Assembly (NCBI RefSeq): GCF_001039355.2
Contig: NW_019775445.1
Location: 308,062 to 372,061, forward strand
Direction of reading: 5' to 3'
From: Lingula anatina
Taxonomy: Eukaryota > Brachiopoda > Lingulata > Lingulida > Lingulidae
Length of the DNA stretch: 64,000 bases
Shown here: in pieces, positions 24,807 through 35,300 of the stretch
How the letters are laid out: each line of letters opens with the position of its first letter
Numbering within the stretch: the stretch's first letter is position 1
Made by a program: the position numbers and the translations under genes
Notes under the pieces: generated by a model
What the model saw: the letters and a program-made list of their open reading frames with translations, nothing else
Database searches by the model: none
What the model was told of the DNA's origin: nothing

Positions 24807-24879
24807 AGCCCCCAGGGAGGATCGAACTCCCGACCCCTGGTTTACAAGACCAGTGCTCTAACCACTGAGCTATGGAGGC
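24807..24879 (-). tRNA. trnT-TGT: tRNA-Thr (anticodon TGT)
   Basis: The minus strand reads as a complete 73-nt intronless cloverleaf. The acceptor stem pairs GCCTCCA with TGGGGGC (one G-U) and ends in discriminator T. The D arm is GCTCAGTGGTTAGAGC, the anticodon arm CTGGT-CTTGTAA-ACCAG gives anticodon TGT, and the T arm is GGGAG-TTCGATC-CTCCC. Internal A box (TAGCTCAGTGG) and B box (GGTCGGGAGTTCGATCC, close to GGTTCGANTCC) are present. It closely resembles animal nuclear tRNA-Thr(UGU). CCA is not encoded, as is normal in eukaryotes. It sits between 4E-BP and mask, all on the same strand, and will be transcribed by RNA polymerase III independently. Confidence 0.97.
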
Positions 24880-27668
24880 TTGTTGAGGTGGCAGGGGAAA
24901 AATGAATAATATAATACTTTATCGTAAAGAAGCTGATATACATCATAAATTGTTGAATTTTCTTTGCAAAACGCGAAAAGGGAATAGTATTTCATGTTAC
25001 TAGCAATTTTGTTGCTTAGCATTATGCTCTTCAGAACTTCATCAAATGTTGATTTATTAAAAGTAAAAGTAGATTTATTAAAAGTAGATTTGCATGGCAA
25101 TCAGTTAACTTTAACAAAAAAAAAAAAATTCATTATATACTTTGTCGTTTTTGTTAAACAATATTGAACAAAAATCGTAGACAACCAAAAATGACTGCTT
25201 GGAGCTCATTTCTGGATTCGACTCGGCCAACAGGTGATGGAGAAGTTTCACTGTCAACAAACAGAACACGTGGACACTTCGCACGCATGGACACACTATC
25301 GAGTGGGAGGGTAGTGAGGAATCACGTTGCTTGTGCATGAAACGGACCTGTGTTCTTACAACAAGATTTAAAAACCTTGAGTTTAGGATTTAAAAACCTT
25401 GAGTTTAGGTACACACATACCTGCCTTCCAGTTATGAATCATTCATTTATGACAAGCCTCCCCCACCCCCACATTAGTACCAAACACAAGCAATTATTTT
25501 TCATTTTAATAATCACAGTACAGCAGTCGATCGTTACTGCTCAAGTCATTACCAGATTAACAAGCCTCCTCGTTTCCAACATACTTGCTTTTATCAATGG
25601 TGGAATTTTACACATACTGTATTTTTTAAATCACAATTTCGCAAAACAATAACATTCCTGTTGAATGGTAGCAACAAAATTAACAGATTTTGATGAAATT
25701 TTCAGGAACTGTCAGAAGTGGGCCAAGGAACAGATGATTAGTTTTTGGTGGTGATCTGGATCAACAATCAATCAATAATCAATAATAAAAAAATTAAATC
25801 ATTATAGAATGAAAATTTAGGGGTTAAATGGCATTGGGTAGAGACTTTGCTGCCTTGGCGGAGGTCTGCGCTCTCGGAATTCTTTTCTAGTTTATGTGAT
25901 TGCATTCAGATAGAGAGTCTCCTCAGAGTCGCATAGATCAAAGTAGAACGATATAGTTTCATGAGCCCTTAGATTATATGGTAAACAGGTGAAAATGTTA
26001 TTTCATGCTGACATAAACCGTTTTATTCACTTTCACAGATCGGTATCAAGAAATCTTACGTGAACTATTGATTAAAACTCATAAAAGTAATATTTGCTCA
26101 TTCTTTTTGATAGTCTTAAGATGGATGTCAAATATATCAATTTTTCCTACTGAAAAAAATGCATATAGGGAATATTTAGCACCATACAACAAATATGGAT
26201 TAATACTTTACAAAGGTCTCATTTATGCCCTGCGATAAGAAATAACAACACATTATATCAGCAACATTGTCATCATGTTGACATTTTATAAAGTTCACCA
26301 TGTCCTTTTCACAACCCTGAATGTTATGCCCCACATTATGAAGAGTCCACTTCATTATCAACTTACACATCCAATAAGTCATTTGGCTAGCACAAATTTT
26401 CAGGGTGAACAACTTAGTGGAAACTAGCAGAAATTAAAGTAAAACATTATTTCTGCTGATCCAAATGTCAGTCATATTTTTTTCTTTCTTTATGTTTTTA
26501 TGTATTTTTTCTTTTTTGACTGTCAAACAGGGCAATGATCTAGCAATTACCCTGACAATCCACTGTGAATGAAATCAAATAAGCAATATGTTAGATGCCG
26601 TATCACAGACCATGCTACAATTGTTTCCCCACAGCTTCCTCCTCACACGTCTGTATTGGTATATGTGATATGATGCTATGCATCTATCATAAAGAGACTT
26701 TGTTGAATGTCTTACTTTAGATTATAAAACTAAAGATTAAGTTATGCAAACTCCAACACATTACAAATGTAGATAGTGATTCAATAAAAATAATTCTGCA
26801 ATTTAAACAATTTCTACTTTATGTAGTACACTAACAACTAACATACCCTTTCACAGGTCTGGCTTGCATAAAAAACAGATCAAATCTAATCACTGTGCAA
26901 TACAGTGGTTGAAAAAGGCATCTAAATATAATCTGACACTTTTTTTAGATCTTTGATTCCCAAAATCTATATTCAAGATTGAAGGATTTAACAAGAACTT
27001 TCTGCATAACTTCTAAAATGCCAAATAAAAAAGTTCTCATAAAACTAAAATGATTCTTTCATTCCTTACCAAGAGAGTAGCCAATTTATACAAGCAGTTA
27101 TTTTTGATTAGAACTATTAGAAAAAATTTCCAATAAGCAACAAGATTACTAATGAGTTCTGCTGCTGTAATGAAAAAACAATGGGCTTTCACTTTTTACT
27201 CAACTGTAGATGAACTGAAAGCTTTGGTATTAGAACCGAGTTCCCCCCTTCTCTCTATAAACATATATCTTTTTACACTGTATTTATATTCTTATCTGAT
27301 TCCACAACATTCTATTTGGGTTTAAAAGATGAGCAGTTAAGGCTTGGTCTTTATAGAGCCTTGATACAATACACTAGTTGTGAATATTAACATATAAATC
27401 AGCCAAGAAAAACACAACAAAAACAGTGGACAAAAAAGCAATGTTCATGCTTTAAAAAACATCTCTCCAACAATACTTCATCCAGAGAAATCTCACTTTT
27501 TCAATTGCACCAAGTATAAATCCTCTTTTCTGACTGTGTTCATTACATATGTTTACCAAGTTAGTTATACAGCAATTAGAAACCATTGCATTTTTATCCA
27601 GCATTCACTTTGCTTCTTAATTTTCATCTTTTTCTTGGCGGTTACTTGAAAGACATGCGAGTAGCGAC
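24880..27668. other. 4E-BP to tRNA spacer, probably including the 4E-BP 3' UTR
   Basis: No convincing coding exon was found on either strand. The part next to 27668 is likely 4E-BP 3' UTR. Other visible content: a direct 22-bp duplication at about 25365-25408 (unit starting GATTTAAAAACC), a shorter duplication of TTTATTAAAAGTA at 25070-25095, and an interspersed repeat at about 25667-25900. Confidence 0.6.
25667..25900 (+). repeat. Interspersed repeat with TTGGCGGAGGTCTGCGCTCTC core
   Basis: Contains GATTTTGATGAAATTTTCAG, GTGGGCCAAGGAACAGATGA, TTGGTGGTGATCTGGATCA and a terminal CCTTGGCGGAGGTCTGCGCT followed by TTTTCTAGTTTATGTG. A diverged relative lies in GFAT intron 1. The same kind of sequence is widely repeated in marine animal genomes as far as I recall; its class is not assigned. 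Confidence 0.6.
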
Positions 27669-30145
27669 TTAGATATCCATATGGAACTGAGGTTCATCCC
27701 CTGAGGTTTCTGAAAAAAAATCTTCAATTAATTTCATGGTAAGGAAATAACTGTTGTTGATCTTTTCAAATAAATGTTTGCTTTGTTAAGCCTATTTGAA
27801 AAAAAAAATTTGGTATTTCCTGCACAAAGAAAACTTAGTATCGTTTATCTTGCAAACATTACCAATATTACCAGATAAACACAAAACTCTTTTGAAAAAC
27901 TGCAAGAAATAAAACTTTCTTTTTAACTGAAGTCATTTTATTTAATAAATGGTGCACTTACACAAGCAACACCAAGCTTAGAATTACACAATTTCTTCCT
28001 AAATGGATGGGTTGCTAATGACAAATAAATCTTTGTACCTTTATGATTTGCATTCTCCTTGCCACTTCTTTCTTCCTTCCCCATACCATTTTCCTTCATC
28101 AGCTCTCCCTTTTCCTCTTGAACAGTAGTTACACCTGGGATCTTGGGAAGGTTTGGAGGAGGACTTTTGGCCAAGGGAGAATTGCGACACTGCATCAAGA
28201 AATGGCGTTCATACACTATTCTTGTACCTGTATAGAACACGACAAAACACATGATAAATGGTGAAATACTGATACTGTTATCTTAGCTCCATACAAAACA
28301 TCACATTTAATTTGGCTAAAGAAGATTTAAATATGTTTAATTAGTTCCAAATAATTGTCAATGATTGGCATATTAATACAAATTATTTATATAAATATAT
28401 ATGGCTGTATTCCCAGAGCTTTTAGATCGATCTATCCCCGCGGGGAGTCTCACTAGATTACTGTCAGATAATCCGGCTTAAATGTCTGTTCCGCCTACTA
28501 CAAGCTGTAAGGGGGTAATTAACTTTCGTGTCCGCTCGGCTGACAGCTATTTAGCGTGAACCCCCAGGGAGTTAGGTCGATCTAAAGTAGATCGATCTAA
28601 TCTCTGGAAATGGGGTCTATGACATCAGGTTATTCTAACCCTGCATGTTTTTGTTGACATAAGGAAATGGCAGTTTTAGACTGGGTTCCCATGCCTGGAA
28701 CGTTCCATCTGGATCAGTCCAACTCCCTGGGGAGTCTCACTAAATTGCTATTAACTAACCAGCTTAAATGTCTGTCACGCCTACCAAATCAGCTAGGGTA
28801 CAGCTTTACCAGGTATGACAGAGATTTAAGTCAGTCAGGTGATAGCAATTTAATGAGACTCCTCAGGGAGACGGATCAATCCAAATATCTGTGGGAATGG
28901 TCCCTTATTCAATTTTTGTACTTATGGATATCGTTTTTCAAATTAAAGCACATATCTTGACAGCAATGTTTTAAACTGATTAATACCCCATCACACTGCC
29001 ATCTGAAAAATACATAATTTTCAAATTCGAATTTCTGGTGAAAAATCTGATTTGCTTGGAGAGTTAGATAAATGTAATTTCAAACTGCCTTGTTAAATAA
29101 GTATGTGAACCTAACCAGCTGCTTTCAACTTTTAAGGACATCCTAAGTACTCTTCAAAGCTGTTATTAATGCATTCCACGATAATCAAACAAATATATAT
29201 GTAGCTCAATAAAAACAAATACTTATCAAGATATAAAAAATATAAAAACTCCAGTTAAATATGTAAAAAACCTATAAATCATTTTCTACTGAAAAATTAT
29301 TAACTGTACATATTCAACTGACTCAAATTTCAATTTTGATGTTATTTACATTCTGTCGGGCTATCCAGTCCTGCTTGACATAATGACCTGGTCCTAAGTA
29401 CTAGCTAGGTGATTTATATCAGTAGGTTATGAATCACCTGAGTGATAATTTTTTTTTAATATTCTGTTTGACACATTGCCAACTGAGTGTAAATTATGAT
29501 GGCTTTAATGATACATAACAGTAAGTACTGCATCATTGCAAAATTAGTAACAAAGCATGGTATTCTGCTAGATGTGGTGAGTGAATCATTTTCCAGGACA
29601 TGAACCACAACATGGGATCAACGCCAGATATTATGCAAGGTCATTCCAGTACATATTTACAAAATTTAGGTGACTGCGCTGCATTGCGAATGAATATATC
29701 CATTGTCAATTAGAGATAAAAGAAACCAACTCATCTATCATGCAACATTTATATCATCTTTCACCATAAATTTGGTCGGTTGTTCAAATCATAAATGAAA
29801 ACATAAACAATCATAGGTCACATGGCACGTAAACATGATGCAGGAGCGGCCATATTGAACGTGCTCTGCAACAACAAAACGGGGATTTCCTCAAATGCCC
29901 CTCTTTACACATTGCATCAGACATGTCATTACCATTCAATCAAATAACAAACACCGTTAAACATAATTATATATGACAAAATTACACTGATAAATATACA
30001 AACCTCCTGGCGTGGTCGAAAATAAAGTTCCACCAGGCGTTGTACTGTAATCGTGTGGAAGTTGCGACGGGTCATTTAAAAGTACCCGACGCGTTGGGAT
30101 TGCTTGACTAGAGACTATTTGGCGCTGGACTGGAGAGGCAGACAT
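27669..30145 (-). CDS. 4E-BP: eIF4E-binding protein (4E-BP), complete
   Basis: Translational repressor that binds eIF4E when hypophosphorylated and is released after mTORC1 phosphorylation. Three exons, 30145-30004, 28227-28039 and 27709-27669, give 372 nt, 123 residues plus stop, close to the 118-120 residues of vertebrate 4E-BP1/2. Visible motifs: QAIPTRRV at 14-21 (RAIP-like with R to Q), twin STTPGG at 34-39 and 43-48 carrying the priming threonines (T36, T45), the eIF4E-binding YERHFLM at 53-59 (YxxxxL-phi), the CRNSP phosphosite around S64, and a C-terminal TOS motif FHMDI. The residue matching Thr70 is Ser (KSP). All introns are phase 1. It lies upstream of mask on the same strand, with the stop 3.2 kb from the mask start. 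Intron 1 contains two foldback elements. Confidence 0.97.
28405..28615. mobile_element. Foldback MITE, family 1 (4E-BP intron 1)
   Basis: Terminal arms ATTCCCAGAGCTTTTAGATC and, inverted at the far end, CCATTTCCAGAGATTAGATC, followed inward by GATCGATCTA on both arms. It shares GGGGAGTCTCACTAGATT and GGCTTAAATGTCTG with the neighbouring copies. Confidence 0.75.
28682..28904. mobile_element. Foldback MITE, family 1 (second copy in 4E-BP intron 1)
   Basis: Arms contain CTGGGGAGTCTCACTAAATT and its inverse AATTTAATGAGACTCCTCAG; interior has CAGCTTAAATGTCTGTCACG. It lies about 70 bp from the preceding copy in the same orientation, so it is a separate insertion rather than part of one long palindrome. 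Confidence 0.75.
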
Positions 30146-31570
30146 TCTTGGCAGTGTCGCAGTTGTTATTTGTGGTCACGAACAGGCGATGCCTCTGCTT
30201 AAAGCTGACTTTTCAGTGGTGTTTACTATTTTCCCAACTATCTTCCACCATAACACACTTTCGGACGACAACGTGATGAATAAATTAACATTCGGAAATT
30301 TAAAGGTCAGACATTTTTTATTCATCGTGTGTTATTCTCAAAAATATGATTGTAAAAATATGTTGAAATAAACACATATTGATTAAAAGAAAGGGGAAAT
30401 TAGAACTATCATGTTGATTTGAATTTCATTGTTCGGGCATTTCCGTCAAGCATCAGTACTACTGCCTCATTCTCGACACCAAATGCGTTTGTTGTGCTTT
30501 TATGCTAACTATGATTGTGTCGATATCGGCATTCCTCTTCTTCAACTGAGTGCAGGAAATTAATGAAATGTGGACGCACTTTATTGTATTATTTACAAAA
30601 AACATTAATGCCATTACTTTGTTAAGATATCTTTAACGGAGTAATTGTAATTTCAAAAGCAATAACCTTTTACTAACTTTATTTGGATGCTCCCACCTCC
30701 TTGGTACTGGAGGAAAACATTACTTCACCATTAGTCTTAAAAAGGGCATTTGTTAAAAAAAATATATATCTTGTTTTTTATAGATTATGACACCCCATCT
30801 TATTTCCCATCAGAACATCAACCTAACTTGTATAACGTGAGTTTTTCCAGTTTTCCATTTGAATATTCACTTATTAGTTAACAAAGGTCAGAATTTCTTT
30901 TCCTTATAGATAAACAAAGGTCAGAAATTTAGGGACCATTCCAAGACCCTATCGTACTAACTTTGGATCGATCTATCTCCAAGGAGATTCTCGCTAAATT
31001 GCTATCAACTTAAGTGGCTTAGATGTTTGTCTCGCCCACTGAAGCTTTTAGGGGTTAATTAATTATCTTTTAGCAGCTTCAATAAGGTGTGCCAGACATC
31101 TAAGCTGCTTAAGCTGAAAGCAATTTGTCAAGAAACCTCTTGGAGATGGATCGATCCTGTTAGATCAATCTAGGTATGGAAACCCATTCTTATTTGATAT
31201 TATGACTGACTCAAACATGAAAAGGTATAAAAAATTTTAATAAAATTCACTTATAATGTATATTGAACAATGAATTATAGAAAACTTTTCAAAAGGATAT
31301 TATTTACCCACTGCAAGAAACTAATCATATAATTCAAACTTGCTCACTAGATTCTGATTAAAAATGAAAACTGACCACCCTGCATGGAGTCCTGCAGCAT
31401 TATAAAGTCCCTTCATTTTTAGTCACATAAGAAAAGTAAACTTAACTCAGTGTTTTTCTTTCGATACATATGTCATTTTTTTCATCAACATCAACCTACA
31501 GTGAAACTAGTGAACTATTTTGATTTAAAAAAACAAACTCATATTGCTTATAATGATCTAATGTTACAGT
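30146..31570. other. POLB to 4E-BP intergenic region
   Basis: Contains the POLB 3' flank (just below 31571), a foldback MITE at about 30932-31185, and the 4E-BP 5' flank with CpG-containing sequence between about 30146 and 30540 that is the likely 4E-BP promoter. A small plus-strand frame at 30189-30371 has no recognisable homology and overlaps the promoter; it is not called. Confidence 0.55.
30932..31185. mobile_element. Foldback MITE, family 1 (POLB/4E-BP spacer)
   Basis: Arms GGACCATTCCAAGACC at the left and an inverse GTATGGAAACCC at the right, with ATCGATC near both ends and GCTAAATTGCTATCAACTTA against the inverted GAAAGCAATTTGTCAAG. The TTAAGTGGCTTAGATGTTTG word ties it to the family. 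Confidence 0.75.
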
Positions 31571-32343
31571 TCACATATTTCTCTCTTCTGGATTTTTGTA
31601 TTTCATTCCTATATAGTCAAATATATCCTTCTCACTGGTGATGGGAAGGGGCTCCCCTGGAACACCTAGGAAAATATACATGCTTTAACTTTATTACAAT
31701 TAAAATAAATAAGACGTACTTTTGGTTAGTTATATATAATATTGTTATAAAAAAAATGTAGTTAATTTTTAACCCCCCCCCCCCAAAAAAAAACAAATAA
31801 ATAAATAAATAAACTTATTTTTAGCACTAGAAATGATCAAGGTACCATTCAGTGATCACATCTATTTATTGGATTTAGACAATGGTTATCTCTAGGCTCT
31901 GGAATTGAGGGTGAACCTAATGCCTGGTACTGTGAATATGGCAAAATATGTTCATTATCTCCTTTACGTAAAATCTTTTTTTTTTTTTGTAATTTAAAGA
32001 AAGTTATGTATACATTGTATGTTCTACCTGTACTTCCAACTGGCCTCAGTGTATATTCATTTAATGTAAATCCTTCTTCTAGAGCTTTAGCTCTCATGTT
32101 CTTATTGAAAGCATCACTGCCCGTAAAGTACAACAACGCAGGGTAATACTGGTCATGAGGTATTAACCTGCAAAACAACATGTAAAGTTATCAACATATC
32201 TCCAGCACTAAATGATGAAGCTAACGTTTTTACATCTACATATAAAAAGTGCTGACATTCAATTCAAGCAGGTTGTTCCAATGTAGAAAAAACTTGTGCA
32301 CTTTAAGAGAAAATTGCTATTTCTGAAAATACTTCAAAACTAT

Positions 32344-32380
<37 letters not shown>

Positions 32381-35300
32381 TTTTTTTTTTTTTAGCAAAC
32401 TTCCTCATTGGTTACCTGATATCTATCCTTCTGAAGGGATGTTCTTTTCCATCCTTTCCCTCTGGAAGTCTACAAACACCCTATAAAAAGATTTTCAGAA
32501 AAATGAGGAATGCATTTATGTCTGCACCTGGCCTGCATGATTTTAGACAGAAACAGGTTGCCTTATAAAGTTAAATCAGGACAAATTGACAGTAAGTTAA
32601 GGGGACTAATAGTAAAAGGACCAAAGTCATAGAAACAAAGCCCTGAGCTTATAAGTTTTTATAAAAAATTAAAACAAATTTCCCAAAAGGCCAATTAAAG
32701 ACGGGGATTAAGTACAGTATTCAACGGATGACGCTATAGCGCCAATTTTAGGGGGGAAATGCCGTTTTCAGAATTGGGATTTTCTCTATAACCAAGACAG
32801 CTATTCAGGTGATTCAAAAGGCCTCATAAAGCTGGGTGAAAGCACTTCAGCGGGGTACCAGGGAATTGTCTTAAACTATTTACTTTTGATTTTATCATCT
32901 TTTACGTTAAATCACCCCATATTTCAATGGGTTATTCATTTCAAAAGACGATAACTTTCAAACAAACAATTTCCTCTTAAACCCCTGACATCATGCTGTA
33001 GTCCACATTCCCAACAACAATAGTAACTTTTGTAACGATCGGTTGCTCAGATAGTGAGATATACTTGGCAGCGATTCACTTATCTCGTCAATATAGAAAG
33101 CTGTTAAAACAGCCAAAAACGTTCACAGGTTGGTTAACAGAGCTTATTAGTCAAATGCTTAGCTGGCAAATTTACCTGTTATCGGTTATACGATCAGATG
33201 GAACCATTGCTCATTGTCATTTTGTTTGGGTGCTTTGAAAGGGCAGAAAATCGTGCTTTTGTTACATTTTCCGACCACTCGTTAGGCTTGTAAGCGTGCT
33301 GCCATTTTGATTGACAGCTCTGGAGAGGGCCCTAGCCTAGTGATGCTCAGTAGGGTGTCAAGGATATGTAGAAGGAAGCGCTAACAAAGGCAATTACGTT
33401 TAACCACAATTAAGAGGTGTGAAGTTGCATTTGAACGTTTCAATGGGTCTGCCTCGGCAATCGAGTAATTTTACCTGAGAGATTCCTTTTCTGTTATCGG
33501 CAAAGTGATCAGATAAAACTGGGTGACAGTACTAGTTCTAAACTGATTATCCTGGTAACTGTGAACTCGGGGGTGGGGGGTGGGGTATTAATTTTTTCAA
33601 GAAGTCTTTTTGTGATTTTTATTTTGGGTACATTTTGAACTCTTTCTTCCCGCTTGATCTGTGATTTTGATATTGTTTTTCTCCAAACATCGCAAAATGC
33701 AAGTTAACATGCGTTTTTATTTTTATTGTTATTTTTTTAATCATGCTGTCAACCCTTGCTTGGATTTCTCTCGTTTGGCCATTCACATCAATTTTTTGCG
33801 TGTCTCTAAAGCTCCTTGATTTCATTTATTGGAGAATAAAATTATATTTTGTCAACATTAGTTTTTACCTTCTACAAACGGCGTCCAACAATCATTTCCA
33901 GTTTCGTAAAAAGTTATCGCCAAAATTAAGAGCTAGGCTAAAAGTATCGTTTCCAGCTTTTTTTCTTTAAGTAATAAATTTTTCGTACAAATACATTTCT
34001 CAATTAATTTAGACGATTCGATTTACTCTTTCACCCATTTGTTAGGTATACATAAAGAAAAAAAAAAGACGAATAATATTAAACATTTCATGATGCTATT
34101 ATTTGAGCTGTACATGCGCCAGTGGCTGTAACTGTCTTTCGACCAACACAACGTCGCCGCCACACACACGACGAACACACGACTTGTAGGCACTTTCTAA
34201 CAACTGTCCACTGTGCCAAAGCCTGTACCCAGTAGCTACTGTTTTTTCCTCACGATCACTGTCAGAAGACTCCGAGGGCTGTTCAAAGTCCTTCTAAATC
34301 TTACGACACTCACTCCAGGTAGATTCTCTCTCTCGTCATCCGACTGAACAAATACCGGTTTACCTCCAACTGCCCACATACTCTCTAAATTTTCTTTCTT
34401 TCCTCTAGAAATGGACTTTTAACACGAACTTTTCTCTTCCCCATAGCGTACTCGACTTGCTGATGTAAGACTTATGAGTCATGACCTATCACCGCACACG
34501 TAATCGGCTTATAACTCATTAACTATGCTCCGCCCCCCTCATGGCAACGGCCCTTAGGAACAGAGTTGTCAGCCTGACTGGGGCGCGTGCCGGTTGAAAA
34601 ACTCATCAAAAGACACATTTTGCGGTGCAAATTCAAAAAAATTATTACATCCAACGTTAGATACTTTTTTGATTAATATAAACACACAAAAAACTCAAAA
34701 ACACGATTTTAAGCGTAGTTAACCCTATCACCGGCCTTAATAAGTACCACATTTAGGGAGTATTCAATGAAGAAAATCACTCGAACCAGGTTAACAGGTT
34801 TGAATATGCTGGATTGTAGATAATGAGGATGTGTTTCCAAACTTATCAAGACTACCCTCAGTGTGAGCTTACACAAACCACATTCAGTGGCTCTTTCTCA
34901 AGCCATCTTACCATAAACTTGGAATCTCCTAAGGAAAGTGTGTCTGTAATGAAGTCTGTTTCCTTCAGGCTGTCCACTATGTCATGCAGAAGTCTTATCT
35001 ACAAAAAAACAAAATTTTAATCAAACTGTACATTGGTGTGCACCCACATGCATGCATGTGCTTATTTTGGGAAGGTTCTCCTCCAAGTCACAACTTAAGC
35101 TGAAAATTTATTTTCATTTTACTCAAGGTTTTCAGACAAGGTACACCTTAGTGTATGTACATTTTGAGGAATTTCCAGAAAAATTCTTCTTTTCACAAAG
35201 GGATCTGAGCCTGAGATATCTTGAGGGTGAATAAGTCTCAGTTTATTAAATGCATCAACAAGTAGTACCTTTTTCTTTGTCTTTGAAGTAAAACTTGGAT

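Noticed and set aside
28405-28615. Hairpin considered as a microRNA or structured RNA gene
   Set aside because: Arms are shared with several dispersed copies, so a MITE is the simpler reading.
33619-33970. Overlapping frames on both strands in POLB intron 10
   Set aside because: No family motif recognised; Lys/Ile or Phe/Leu rich as expected by chance in AT-rich DNA.
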